A DNA stretch of 49,925 bases from Candidatus Nitrosopumilus sp. (GTDB lineage Archaea > Thermoproteota > Nitrososphaeria > Nitrososphaerales > Nitrosopumilaceae), in the NCBI RefSeq assembly GCF_029882185.1, contig NZ_JAOULD010000008.1, positions 1-49,925 on the forward strand, in the 5' to 3' direction. Made by a program: the position numbers and the translations under genes. Every line of letters starts with the position of its first letter. The stretch's first letter is position 1. The notes below the pieces were generated by a model. The model was not told the origin of the DNA, ran no database searches, and was given only the letters and a program-made list of their open reading frames with translations. This document shows, one piece after another, positions 42,774-49,925 of the stretch.

Positions 42774-43535
42774 TTATCCTTCTGAAGCTGTTTTTCCGCC
42801 ATCTACATTCAAAATGGTTCCTGTAACCCAATTTGCTTCATCAGATGCCAAGTACAATGCTGCATTTGCAACGTCTTCTGGTTCTCCAACTCTTGCAAGT
42901 GGCAGTCTTTCTTCTAATACTTTCCTTGCTTGTGGATCATCCAAATATGGTTTGATCATTCCTGAATTAATAATTCCTGGGTTTACGCAGTTACATCTGA
43001 TATTCCTTCTGGCATATTCTACTGCAATGGATTTTGTAAACATCGAAATTGCAGCTTTGGTGGATGAATATACTGCTAAATGAACTCTAGGAATTGCTCT
43101 TTCACTTGAAATTGAACCGACATTGACAATCGCTCCGCTTTTTACACCTGACATTTTTGAAAGCACTGCTTTTGTCATATGAAAAACACCTAACAAATTT
43201 ACGTCAATCAATTTCTTAATTTCTGAATCTTTCATCTCGTGAAAATGCACTGGATCATTAATCGCACCTGCATTGTTTACCAAAATATCTATTTTCCCAT
43301 AAGTGTCCATTATTTGATTTACTGCTTGCAAAACTTGGGATTCGTCAGTCAAATCACATGATATTGATACAGTTGAATTTTCGTTACCTATCTCTTTTCT
43401 AGTTGCTTCTAACTGTTCTAAATTTCTAGCAACAAGAATCACTCTTGCTCCTTCTTCTGAAAATCTCTTTGCAATTCCTTTACCTATGTCACTTGATGCG
43501 CCTGTAACGATAGCTACTTTTTCTTTTAATCTCAT
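42774..43535 (-). CDS. SDR family NAD(P)-dependent oxidoreductase
   Basis: 253-residue classical short-chain dehydrogenase, FabG-like. It has the cofactor loop [12 protein letters not shown], the NNAG strand ([11 protein letters not shown]), the catalytic Ser in IVNVGSIS and YSSTK (Tyr about 155, Lys 159), and the C-terminal [11 protein letters not shown]. Such enzymes reduce 3-oxoacyl or similar carbonyls; the substrate is not set by sequence. It lies 43 nt after the hydroxyacid dehydrogenase gene on the same strand, so the pair may act on related hydroxy acids. Confidence 0.92.
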   Translation of the reverse strand: MRLKEKVAIVTGASSDIGKGIAKRFSEEGARVILVARNLEQLEATRKEIGNENSTVSISCDLTDESQVLQAVNQIMDTYGKIDILVNNAGAINDPVHFHEMKDSEIKKLIDVNLLGVFHMTKAVLSKMSGVKSGAIVNVGSISSERAIPRVHLAVYSSTKAAISMFTKSIAVEYARRNIRCNCVNPGIINSGMIKPYLDDPQARKVLEERLPLARVGEPEDVANAALYLASDEANWVTGTILNVDGGKTASEG

Positions 43536-43578
43536 ACTTTTCTAATATTCTTCTAACTTATAGAATTTTTGCTAAATA

Positions 43579-44472
43579 CTATTCGTGATTTTTGCTTGTT
43601 CTATTCATTGGTTTTTTGATATATTCTATGATTCCTGTATAGTCTATTTCTCCAAAGCCTTCTCTGACTGCATTTTCATATACTTCTTCTGCTTTGGTGA
43701 TCATTGGCAGATTAATTCCTAAGGATTTGGCGGTATTTGTCATCGTAGTGATGTCTTTTTTTAGATTAGATAGTGTGAATGTAGTATCATATTTCCCATC
43801 TATCATTTTGTATGCCTTTTTTTCACTCATTCCTGTTTTAAAATATGTTGAATTCAAAATCTCCAGAAATATTTTTGGATCTACTCCTGATTTTTTCACC
43901 AATGTGATCCCTTCAGATAATGCCAATGCAAGCATGGTGATTTGAAGATTCATTGCTAATTTGACAGAATGGGCAATTCCACTCTCTCCTAGAAAAAATA
44001 CTTTGTTTGCAATTGAATTGAAAACTTTTTCACATTTTTCAAAACTCTCTTTATTTCCTGATGCCATCATAACCAAATCTCCTGTTATTGCAACGTTTGG
44101 ACCTCCCATTACTGGTATGTCTAATTTTTCAATGTTAAATTCATGAAATTTATGTGAAATTTCTTTTGATTCTAACGGATCTATTGTGCTCATGTCTGCT
44201 ACAATAAGTTTTTCATGATTGCCTTCGATGATTCCATTTTTTTCAAATGACACTTGTTTTACTGCATTTGCATCTTTTACTATGATTATAACTAACTCTG
44301 AATTTTCTGCAACTTCTTTTGGTGATTCTACGATGGTTGCTCCTTTTTCTTTTAATTCCCTTGTTTTTTCTTTAGTTCTATTATAAGATGTAATTTTAAA
44401 ACCCAAGTCTATCAAATGTATTGCTACTGCATTTCCCAACATTCCTAATCCTATAATTCCTATTTTTTGCAA
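43579..44472 (-). CDS. 3-hydroxyisobutyrate/beta-hydroxyacid dehydrogenase family protein
   Basis: 297 residues. The N-terminal Rossmann domain has IGLGMLGNAVAIHL and the family loop IPVMGGPNVAITGDLVMMASG. The catalytic Lys lies in SVKLAMNLQITMLALALSEG, and the all-helical C-terminal domain follows. It probably oxidises a beta-hydroxy acid or reduces a semialdehyde such as succinic or glyoxylic semialdehyde; the exact substrate is unknown. TTG start at 44472. It is the second gene of a minus-strand group with the SDR downstream. Confidence 0.9.
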   Translation of the reverse strand: MQKIGIIGLGMLGNAVAIHLIDLGFKITSYNRTKEKTRELKEKGATIVESPKEVAENSELVIIIVKDANAVKQVSFEKNGIIEGNHEKLIVADMSTIDPLESKEISHKFHEFNIEKLDIPVMGGPNVAITGDLVMMASGNKESFEKCEKVFNSIANKVFFLGESGIAHSVKLAMNLQITMLALALSEGITLVKKSGVDPKIFLEILNSTYFKTGMSEKKAYKMIDGKYDTTFTLSNLKKDITTMTNTAKSLGINLPMITKAEEVYENAVREGFGEIDYTGIIEYIKKPMNRTSKNHE

Positions 44473-44496
44473 ATGTATTTCTCCGTTAATGTTGGT

Positions 44497-44883
44497 TTAA
44501 TGGCGTTCTTCATTTTGAATCTCCCAATGTTTATTTCCAAATCTAGGTGCCACAAATTCTAGCTGTCCTATTGTTTTGTCTCCTTTTTTCACTTTTGCAA
44601 AATCAAATTTCTTCATTTTGAGAATTTTCTCTTTGGGTTTGTAACCACCCTCAATTACTTTCACTTTGAATCTTTTACTTGCTTTAATTACCATCTTTCT
44701 TGCACTTTGAACATCCCCGATCCATGAAAACATTTCAAAATCTCCAAAATTTTTGGTAGATACATTATATCCGTACAATCTCGCTTCAAATTTCATTGAG
44801 TGTAATTTAGCCTGTTCATTTAACCATGAAACAACTTCTTCCCCATGGCCTTTTTCAATTCCAAATGTTTCTGAATCCCCCAT
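44497..44883 (-). CDS. Conserved-looking hypothetical protein (128 aa)
   Basis: No recognised family. The ATG at 44883 (MGDSETFGIEKGHGEEVVSWLNEQ) is preceded by an AGGT sequence at Shine-Dalgarno distance; a TTG at 44898 is in frame. The first 70 residues look alpha/beta (FEARLYGYNVSTKNFGDFEMF, RKMVIKASKRFKVKVIEGG), followed by a Lys-rich segment and a strand QLEFVAPRFG. It lies 24 nt upstream of the hydroxyacid dehydrogenase gene on the same strand, so it may belong to that operon. Confidence 0.7.
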   Translation of the reverse strand: MGDSETFGIEKGHGEEVVSWLNEQAKLHSMKFEARLYGYNVSTKNFGDFEMFSWIGDVQSARKMVIKASKRFKVKVIEGGYKPKEKILKMKKFDFAKVKKGDKTIGQLEFVAPRFGNKHWEIQNEERH

Positions 44884-44965
44884 TAATTTACCTGACAAAA
44901 TTAATCCATAATAATCATTTTCAAATTGATGTTAGACTAAAATATTGTTCTAGTTGTAACACTAT

Positions 44966-45337
44966 ATGCTTACAATTGATTGCAGAGATGTCATATCAAT
45001 TAAAAATGATTTACTTGTTTATGTTGCAGATCAAGTCGCTGCAATTCCAACTTTAAAAAACCATCAATTTACCTTGTCCTCCTTTGACGATGATGAAATT
45101 ATTGACACATCTGAAGTGATTTCTGCGATAAAAGAATTTTTAGATTCTATAGACGAGGGACGTAACTTTGCAGTCATTTCTAACAATGATGTAATTAACA
45201 TCACCTCTATTTCTGGAAAAGTAATTGAGAGGATTGCTTCTGAATCAGAACATGAAATGTTTTCTTGCACCCATTGCGGTTTTGTTACTCAATACCAAGT
45301 TGAATTAGATACTCATATGAAAATCCACTATATCTAA
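44966..45337 (+). CDS. Protein with C-terminal C2H2 zinc finger (123 aa)
   Basis: 123 residues, ATG 44966. The first 95 residues form an alpha/beta domain of unknown type (DLLVYVADQVAAIPTL, EVISAIKEFLDSIDEG). The last 25 are a classical C2H2 finger, FSCTHCGFVTQYQVELDTHMKIH. C2H2 fingers are rare in prokaryotes but do occur in Thaumarchaeota. Its 3' end overlaps, antisense, the end of the next minus-strand gene by 53 bp. Confidence 0.75.
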   Translation: MLTIDCRDVISIKNDLLVYVADQVAAIPTLKNHQFTLSSFDDDEIIDTSEVISAIKEFLDSIDEGRNFAVISNNDVINITSISGKVIERIASESEHEMFSCTHCGFVTQYQVELDTHMKIHYI

Positions 45338-45626
45338 TTTTTTTTAAATTTTCAAGCAACCAGTTTCTTTTGACTATAGGCATTTCAGATGACATTGAGA
45401 ATTCATATTGAGAAAATCGATTTCGGTATTCTGAGATAAAATTATTTGCAACTTTGAATGTCTTGAAACTTGTTCTCACTCCGTCTATGTTTACTTGATT
45501 TCCTAAAATATCATAAATGATTATTTTGTATTGGGTTGGTTTTACAAAACATTTTGTACAATACCACAATATTCCTAATGTTACAATAAAAAATCCTGTT
45601 ACGCATCTGTCCGATATTTTTCCCAT
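45285..45626 (-). CDS. Hypothetical protein with one membrane segment (113 aa)
   Basis: From the ATG at 45626 the frame reads MGKISDRCVTGFFIVTLGILWYC, a single membrane helix, then a soluble domain (YKIIIYDILGNQVNIDGVRTSFKTFKVA). A longer start at 45689 would overlap the divergent zinc-finger gene. Its last 53 bp overlap the C2H2 gene tail to tail, which is unusual. The NQVNIDGVRTSF pattern looks like real protein, but it is not a known family. Moderate confidence that it is expressed. Confidence 0.5.
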   Translation of the reverse strand: MGKISDRCVTGFFIVTLGILWYCTKCFVKPTQYKIIIYDILGNQVNIDGVRTSFKTFKVANNFISEYRNRFSQYEFSMSSEMPIVKRNWLLENLKKIRYSGFSYEYLIQLGIE

Positions 45627-45676
45627 ATGTTGATTTTCAACAGGATCTTTATAAGCACTAATTACCCGAAATCTTT

Positions 45677-45874
45677 GTGGGAAAATCATCTAAAAATCAT
45701 GTCACAAAGGTATATTGTGAAAAATGTGATCTAATTTTTGAATCTCGTGAAAAGTTTGAAAATCATTTTGATAGTCATTCTTCAAGTATTCCATGTGATG
45801 TTTGTCCTATAGATACTATCATTGCAAAACTCGTGAATTTGTTTAAGAGAAAATCTTCACGTAATTTGGAATAA
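45677..45874 (+). CDS. C2H2-type zinc-finger mini-protein (65 aa)
   Basis: 65 residues from a GTG at 45677; a TATA-like CTTTATAAGC lies about 27 nt upstream, so the mRNA is probably leaderless. The finger YCEKCDLIFESREKFENHFDSH is a C2H2 motif, followed by a second Cys pair (CDVC) and a basic tail (NLFKRKSSRNLE). It may bind DNA or RNA. It is 32 nt upstream of the DsbA gene. Confidence 0.72.
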   Translation: MGKSSKNHVTKVYCEKCDLIFESREKFENHFDSHSSSIPCDVCPIDTIIAKLVNLFKRKSSRNLE

Positions 45875-45906
45875 GTTTTTTTAACCTATTTTGTCTGATT
45901 TGGAAT

Positions 45907-46566
45907 ATGAATAAAAAAGGTGTAGTGATAGGTGTTATTGTTATTGGAATCATTATAGGTATAGTTTCTTCTCTTTCTACCTCTAATGAGACTGTTAATT
46001 TGGATATGAGTAGGACTCATGGAACCATCTCTACTGCTATGGGGTCGCCCATTTTAGGAGACCCTTCTGCTCCAATCACTATTGTTGAATTTGGGGATTA
46101 TCAATGTCATCAATGTTATAATTGGTTTCATAACACCAAACCAACAATATTTCAAAATTATATTGAAACTGGAAAGGCAAATTTGGTTTTTGTAGATTTG
46201 GCTTTTTTAGGTCGTGATTCTCAAAAAGCCTCACAAGCATCGTACTGTGCAGAAGATCAAGGAATGTATTGGGAGTATCATGACACTTTATACAATTTTC
46301 AAGAACCTCAAATTGATGGAGGATGGGCAAATTCTGAGAGATTAAAGGCATTTGCAAGTAACTTGGGATTGGATATGGATTTGTTTGAAAGTTGCCTTGA
46401 TTCTGGGAAATATGTAAAACGTGTTCAGTATAATATTCAACAGGCAAGAGATCATGATGTTAGAGGAACTCCTGGATTCTTTATTGTTGGACCTGATGGA
46501 CAACAACAACTTGGTGGTGCACAACCCTACTCTGTATTCAAACAGATTTTGGATACTATGATCTAA
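45907..46566 (+). CDS. DsbA family thiol:disulfide oxidoreductase, membrane-anchored
   Basis: 219 residues: an N-terminal membrane anchor (GVVIGVIVIGIIIGIVSSL), then a thioredoxin-like DsbA domain with active-site CHQC (Cys67, Cys70; ITIVEFGDYQCHQC), the inserted helical domain, and the cis-Pro loop RGTPGFFIVG. It should form or shuffle disulfides outside the membrane. Its TAA overlaps the start of a four-helix membrane protein (TAATG), the place where an electron-acceptor partner such as VKOR or DsbB would be expected. Confidence 0.93.
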   Translation: MNKKGVVIGVIVIGIIIGIVSSLSTSNETVNLDMSRTHGTISTAMGSPILGDPSAPITIVEFGDYQCHQCYNWFHNTKPTIFQNYIETGKANLVFVDLAFLGRDSQKASQASYCAEDQGMYWEYHDTLYNFQEPQIDGGWANSERLKAFASNLGLDMDLFESCLDSGKYVKRVQYNIQQARDHDVRGTPGFFIVGPDGQQQLGGAQPYSVFKQILDTMI

Positions 46567-47048
46567 TGACATCGTCAATCATTTTAATATTTTCTGACCC
46601 GAAATATCTTGTTCTTTCATTGGCGATTTTCTCATCCATGTTGATTGGTTTGTTGATTTTATCTGAATATATTTTCATAGAACCTTATGTTGTTGGTCAT
46701 ATTCCATCTGGAACTGAATTAGGATTTGCACTTATTGTGATGATAACCACATTGTCTGCATTAGTCCTTCCTATGAATATATTCAGAATAAATTTTCTTA
46801 AAAAATCAAAACAGAAGATGGGTGGAGGATTGCTTGGGTCTGTTGTTGGTGCAATTGCAGGAGCATGTAGTTGTGGTCCGATCGGATTTGCTGTCATTTC
46901 TACATTTGGTTCGGTTGGGGCCACTGCCACAGCTTTTTTGACTAGCTATGAAATTCCAATCAGAATTATTGCGATTGGAATTTTGACAATTACTTATTTT
47001 ACAACTACAAAATCCCTGAAAATCGAATGTAATTTAAAATCTAACTAG
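46566..47048 (+). CDS. Four-helix membrane protein with CSCGP motif, coupled to DsbA
   Basis: 160 residues with four hydrophobic segments (about 10-32, 52-72, 92-125 and 128-150). ATG 46566 overlaps the DsbA stop. The third segment contains GACSCGPIGFAVIS, a Cys-x-Cys pair beside Pro, in a Gly/Ala-rich helix. I know no named family. The location suggests a redox or scaffold partner of the DsbA protein, but only two Cys are visible, fewer than in DsbB or VKOR. Confidence 0.75.
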   Translation: MTSSIILIFSDPKYLVLSLAIFSSMLIGLLILSEYIFIEPYVVGHIPSGTELGFALIVMITTLSALVLPMNIFRINFLKKSKQKMGGGLLGSVVGAIAGACSCGPIGFAVISTFGSVGATATAFLTSYEIPIRIIAIGILTITYFTTTKSLKIECNLKSN

Positions 47049-47147
47049 TAATGGATTAGAAATTACCTATTGGACAAACTTTTGCAACTTTGGAATGTAT
47101 GTAGTATTCATAACTTTTATTGTGACATTTATCTATATTCCAAAGGT

Positions 47148-47201
47148 CTAGTAGAAGGGATCCAGAGGCTGACGAAATAGATGATGTCGAAGACTGACTA
47201 G
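47148..47201 (+). ncRNA. Weak candidate small RNA with CTGA/GATGATG boxes
   Basis: Flanks CTAGT (47148-47152) and ACTAG (47197-47201) can pair. Inside are CTGA (47169-47172), GATGATG (47180-47186) and CTGA (47194-47197), arranged like D', C' and D boxes. The C box is missing and the C'-D guide is only seven bases, shorter than normal, so this is a weak call. The 190-bp gap around it holds no ORF I can support. Confidence 0.25.
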
Positions 47202-47238
47202 GATGTCTATTTTCAATTCCTTTTTGATGTGAATAAAG

Positions 47239-48192
47239 TTGAGATATTTATTTGCCTGTTTTAGATCTATTTTAATGCAGAATTGGAATTTAATTTTTGG
47301 AATTCTGATCATTTCAAGTCCAATTCTTTTTTCAATTATTGCGTTTCCTGATTCTATAGCTTGGAGCTGGAATGAAGGACGTGGAGGGTACTTTTTTGCT
47401 TTAATTTTTGTTGTTGCTGAATTGATTGGACTAAAAATTGTGATTTCTAAGAAAAGACTACTATCTGTTATTCCAATGGCTCTTGCAACTATTGTCTATC
47501 TCATTTCATTAGAACATGGATTGCGAGAATATATTGTTGAATCTGCAGAATTATTTGATGTCCAATTAATTTATTCTTGGACTTGGCTGTGGGATTTTGT
47601 TATAATGGCAATCTTTGTTGTTGCTGCATTGAGTATCTTTTTTGGAAAACGTTGGATTAGAATTGCTCCTGCAGGTCCCATATTTCTAACAGGAACTGCA
47701 ATCATTCTTTCACTTGATGCATTTTTTCCATATGATACACTTGGTCCTTTACAATACATAGTTCCATATTTTGTTCAGGCAAATGTATGGTTAGTAACGG
47801 TGCTTGATCTTGGAACTGCAGTAGCGCGTGACAATGTGATGTTTTTGCGTGGTGATCATGGTTCGATGGCCCTTCAAGTATTTTGGCCATCAGCTGGGGT
47901 TCATAGCATTATCATATTTTCATTAGTAATTGGTGCATTCATGTTAAAACTAAATATTCCACGAACCCGAAAGACGATTTATTTTATTTTAGGAATTATT
48001 GGAACAATTACTGTAAACTTAATTAGAATTTTTTCATTATCTTGGTATGCCCTCAAAGTAACAACCGATCCTGTAGCCTGGGAAGAATACCATAAAATTG
48101 CAGGTGAGATAATGTTTTTGCCTTGGTTATTTGCTTTCATTTTAGCTGTGGTTGTAATAGAATCAAGGCGTCTGAAAAATTCAGAAAAATAA
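47239..48192 (+). CDS. Archaeosortase/exosortase family protein (thaumarchaeal type, Ser variant)
   Basis: 317-residue, about eight-helix transpeptidase-like protein thought to cleave C-terminal sorting signals and attach proteins to the surface. The three catalytic positions of the family are present: the nucleophile region PSAGVHS (Ser218 where exosortases have Cys), Arg263 in NLIRIF, and His285 in EYHKIAGEIMF. A Ser at the Cys site is, from memory, characteristic of the thaumarchaeal branch. TTG start at 47239. No adjacent substrate; the anchored solute-binding protein in this window has a plausible C-terminal signal. Confidence 0.85.
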   Translation: MRYLFACFRSILMQNWNLIFGILIISSPILFSIIAFPDSIAWSWNEGRGGYFFALIFVVAELIGLKIVISKKRLLSVIPMALATIVYLISLEHGLREYIVESAELFDVQLIYSWTWLWDFVIMAIFVVAALSIFFGKRWIRIAPAGPIFLTGTAIILSLDAFFPYDTLGPLQYIVPYFVQANVWLVTVLDLGTAVARDNVMFLRGDHGSMALQVFWPSAGVHSIIIFSLVIGAFMLKLNIPRTRKTIYFILGIIGTITVNLIRIFSLSWYALKVTTDPVAWEEYHKIAGEIMFLPWLFAFILAVVVIESRRLKNSEK

Positions 48193-48199
48193 TTTGATT

Positions 48200-49294
48200 T
48201 TAAAAATACGATGTAATATCGCTTTGTCCTTGAACCTCAGAAAGCTCTGAAACTTTAACTCCTATTCTTCTGATTGTCGCAGTTTGAGTTTCTAGTGCTT
48301 CTTTTAGTAATATGTCTGCAGTTTTTTGTAATTCCACAATACTTGATGTTGGACTTCTGAGCATCCTTGATTTTGATTTATTCGATAAATCTGACTCTAC
48401 AAAATGAATCCCAACTGATTTGAACATTTGATTATTTTTTTTAACTATGTCATGTACTTCTTTACATAATTCTGAAATATTTTCTGACAAAAAATCATAA
48501 TCTTTTGAATCTTTTTTCAATGTAGTAATTTTACTGTATTGAATTCTAGCTTCACGTTTCTTTACTGGATCATTGTCTATGCCTCTAACTGAATTGTAGA
48601 TATAGGATCCTGTTTTTCTTCCAAAATGTTTGTTCAAAGTAAATATGTCAATTTTTTTTAAATCTTGAATTGTTTCTAACTTCATTTCAGAAAACTTTTC
48701 TTCTGTTTTTTTACCAATTCCTGGTATCACTCTGATTTTTAATCCGTCTAAGAACGCTTCAACTTTTTCTGGAGACACTACTGTTAGTCCATCTGGTTTT
48801 TGAAAGTCCGATGCAATTTTTGAAATTAATTTGTTGGGTGAAATTCCAATTGAACAACTTAGTTTGATTTTATCACGAATGGAATTTTTAATTTGTTGTG
48901 CTAAATGAAATGCTTTTTTAAAATCTCCTTGAACTCTTTCTGTTACATCCAAATAAGCTTCATCTCTACCTACATATTCGAATATGTTTGCACTTTCCTT
49001 CATAATTTTCATGGCTTTTTCAGACATTTCTGAGTAAAAATCAAAATCTACTGGTAAAAATACTGCATCATTTCTACCTTCTAATCTTTTTTTAGCAAAT
49101 GCAATTGGAATTCCTGATTTGACTCCGTATTTTCTAGCTGTATAATTTGCAGTTGCAATGGCTCCACTGTCTCCTCCTCTGTCTGAAAAAACACAAACAC
49201 ATACAGGTTTTGATTTTAATTCTGGAGATCTTGTTTCTTCACATTGGGCATAAAAATAATCAAAATCTATGTGGAAAACTACTCTGGTTTCCAA
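48200..49294 (-). CDS. dbh: DNA polymerase IV (Y family, Dpo4/DinB-like)
   Basis: Translesion polymerase of 364 residues. The palm carboxylates are in VVFHIDFDYFYAQCEE (Asp9/Asp11 region) and GRDEAYLDV (Asp-Glu near 105). Other features are ATANYTARKYGVKSGIP, the HhH region VIPGIGKKTEEKF and the little-finger domain. The C-terminus QSDITSYF is a PIP box for sliding-clamp binding. The start is TTG at 49294. The 5' end is divergent from a small unknown gene, and its 3' end converges with the archaeosortase gene, leaving 7 nt. Confidence 0.95.
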   Translation of the reverse strand: METRVVFHIDFDYFYAQCEETRSPELKSKPVCVCVFSDRGGDSGAIATANYTARKYGVKSGIPIAFAKKRLEGRNDAVFLPVDFDFYSEMSEKAMKIMKESANIFEYVGRDEAYLDVTERVQGDFKKAFHLAQQIKNSIRDKIKLSCSIGISPNKLISKIASDFQKPDGLTVVSPEKVEAFLDGLKIRVIPGIGKKTEEKFSEMKLETIQDLKKIDIFTLNKHFGRKTGSYIYNSVRGIDNDPVKKREARIQYSKITTLKKDSKDYDFLSENISELCKEVHDIVKKNNQMFKSVGIHFVESDLSNKSKSRMLRSPTSSIVELQKTADILLKEALETQTATIRRIGVKVSELSEVQGQSDITSYF

Positions 49295-49337
49295 TATTGT
49301 TTAGAACTATTTTGATTATTACTGTTTTGTGTATTGA

Positions 49338-49343
49338 TTAAAT
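49338..49343 (+). promoter_or_regulatory. TATA-like TTAAAT
   Basis: Centred about 26 nt before the ATG at 49366, supporting a leaderless transcript for the 82-aa gene. Confidence 0.4.
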
Positions 49344-49365
49344 ACTGATTTGATTTAGTATTTTC

Positions 49366-49614
49366 ATGGAATATCCTGTGTCTGTAGATGAAAACGGGAT
49401 AAAGTTCAAACCTGAAAAAATGGAAAAAGAAAAACTTTACCATTGCATATACAAAGATAAAGCCATGTTGGTATTCAAAGATTCCCAAGATATAATGAAT
49501 TGTTATGAAATTGAAGAACCTGATCTAGTTGAACACATCAAGAAAATTGGTAGTGATGACGATCTTGAAAAATTATTTGAGGACTATATGCAAGGAAAAC
49601 ACCTTAAAAATTAA
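49366..49614 (+). CDS. Hypothetical protein (82 aa)
   Basis: 82 residues, acidic C-terminal half (CYEIEEPDLVEHIKKIGSDDDLEKLFEDYM), with a strand-rich start (VSVDENGIKFKPEKM). There are no metal-binding or catalytic motifs and no known family. ATG 49366 with a TATA-like box 26 nt upstream. It is separated by 41 nt from the repeat protein gene downstream on the same strand. Confidence 0.65.
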   Translation: MEYPVSVDENGIKFKPEKMEKEKLYHCIYKDKAMLVFKDSQDIMNCYEIEEPDLVEHIKKIGSDDDLEKLFEDYMQGKHLKN

Positions 49615-49655
49615 ATAAAAGCGAGAGAGAAATTTGCTATTACAGGAATTTGAAA

Positions 49656-49925
49656 TTGAGCAGCAATAAAAAATCTAAAGACGCAGAAGACATTCTATCT
49701 GAATTTGACTCTAGAATTAATTCTGAGTCTGAACCGACACCAGAACCTGAACCAACACCTGAACCAACACCTGAACCAACACCTGAACCAACACCTGAAC
49801 CAACACCTGAACCAACACCTGAACCGACACCAGAACCACAGCTTGAGGCACCTGCACCAGAACCACAGCTTGAGGCACCTGCACCAGAACCACAGCTTGA
49901 GGCACCTGCACCAGAGCCACAGCTA
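49656..49925 (+). CDS. Pro/Glu-rich repeat protein (partial, C-terminus outside window)
   Basis: The first 90 residues of a protein starting at a TTG at 49656 (SSNKKSKDAEDILSEFDSRI). After about 25 residues it turns into tandem repeats: PEPT units and then nine-residue units PEPQLEAPA, still running at the window edge. Such proline/glutamate stretches act as stiff, acidic linkers, and the folded domain lies beyond the window. There is no signal peptide, so it is cytoplasmic or a linker before a membrane part. Function unknown. Confidence 0.7.
   Translation, partial: MSSNKKSKDAEDILSEFDSRINSESEPTPEPEPTPEPTPEPTPEPTPEPTPEPTPEPTPEPQLEAPAPEPQLEAPAPEPQLEAPAPEPQL
49731..49925 (+). repeat. Tandem coding repeats (12-bp PEPT and 27-bp PEPQLEAPA units)
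   Basis: 12-bp units of the type gaaccaacacct run from about 49731 to 49829. Three 27-bp units follow (49830-49856, 49857-49883, 49884-49910) plus the start of a fourth. All unit lengths are multiples of three, so copy-number change keeps the frame. Confidence 0.9.

Noticed and set aside
49717-49920. A minus-strand ORF of repeated Val-Gln-Val-Pro units
   Set aside because: It is the antisense shadow of the Pro/Glu repeat gene; the plus-strand reading has a start, a non-repetitive N-terminus and a promoter context.

Overview
The window is AT-rich archaeal chromosome, almost certainly from an ammonia-oxidising Thaumarchaeota (Nitrososphaerota) of the Nitrosopumilus type. The case rests on TBP and TFB genes, aIF1/SUI1, Sec61-beta, class I lysyl-tRNA synthetase, archaeal RNase P RNA, Tsr3, DUF1512 and DUF2070 proteins, geranylgeranyl reductase, coenzyme F420 genes, an archaeosortase of the thaumarchaeal kind, many TTG/GTG starts, and apparently leaderless genes with a TATA-like box about 27 nt before the start codon. 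Genes are dense on both strands and there is no rRNA, complete IS element or CRISPR array.

Layout. 1-4513 (minus): lysS (cut by the window edge), elp3, a DUF6659-like protein with a histone-H1-like tail, and a CPA2 antiporter. 4692-6214 (plus): a zinc mini-protein, an HExxH mini-protein and two UspA proteins. 6252-9743 (minus): purM, a PAC2 protein, a DUF21-CBS membrane protein and a third UspA. 9825-11296: a winged-helix regulator and a Na+/Ca2+ exchanger, with perfect inverted repeats at both promoters. 11317-17953 (minus): cofG-cofH-tldE-like, an HtrA protease, a GT2 glycosyltransferase and an SRPBCC protein. 18013-18091: a strong candidate structured RNA, followed by a small gene and a tRNA-binding OB-fold gene. 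18748-21792: tbp, DUF1512, a zinc ribbon, a zinc ribbon broken by an 8-bp duplication, and map.

21870-24075 looks accessory and partly decayed: small basic and zinc-finger proteins, a P-loop ATPase with a frameshift at an A6 tract, tRNA-Pro(TGG) and a candidate C/D box sRNA. 24109-31473 has a large secreted lamin-tail/Ig-like protein, tsr3, a membrane-anchored family 5 solute-binding protein and a PD-(D/E)xK nuclease. 31457-37718 is informational and cofactor housekeeping: DUF2070, sec61-beta, an autoantigen-p27 homologue, aIF1, a CPBP protease, tfb, cofC and cofD. 37835-41031 has an exported protein with a Cys-x-Cys tail, rnpB (minus strand), a methyltransferase, a Cys-rich protein and a secreted-protein pseudogene. 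41032-49925 has geranylgeranyl reductase, an SDR, a hydroxyacid dehydrogenase, several zinc-finger mini-proteins, a DsbA protein coupled to a four-helix membrane protein, an archaeosortase with Ser in place of the nucleophilic Cys, Y-family polymerase, and the start of a Pro/Glu repeat protein.

Links between genes. Four F420 genes (cofG, cofH, cofC, cofD) lie in two operons about 22 kb apart. TBP, TFB, aIF1, RNase P RNA, Sec61-beta, LysRS and Elp3 form a scattered core of gene-expression functions. The envelope theme (large secreted protein, anchored solute-binding protein, HtrA, DsbA pair, archaeosortase) suggests a cell-surface maturation pathway. The main novelty candidates are the structured RNA at 18013-18091, the Ser-type archaeosortase with a possible substrate in the same window, the DsbA/4-TM pair, the Cys-x-Cys tail protein, and an unusually large set of zinc-binding mini-proteins, one of them freshly broken.
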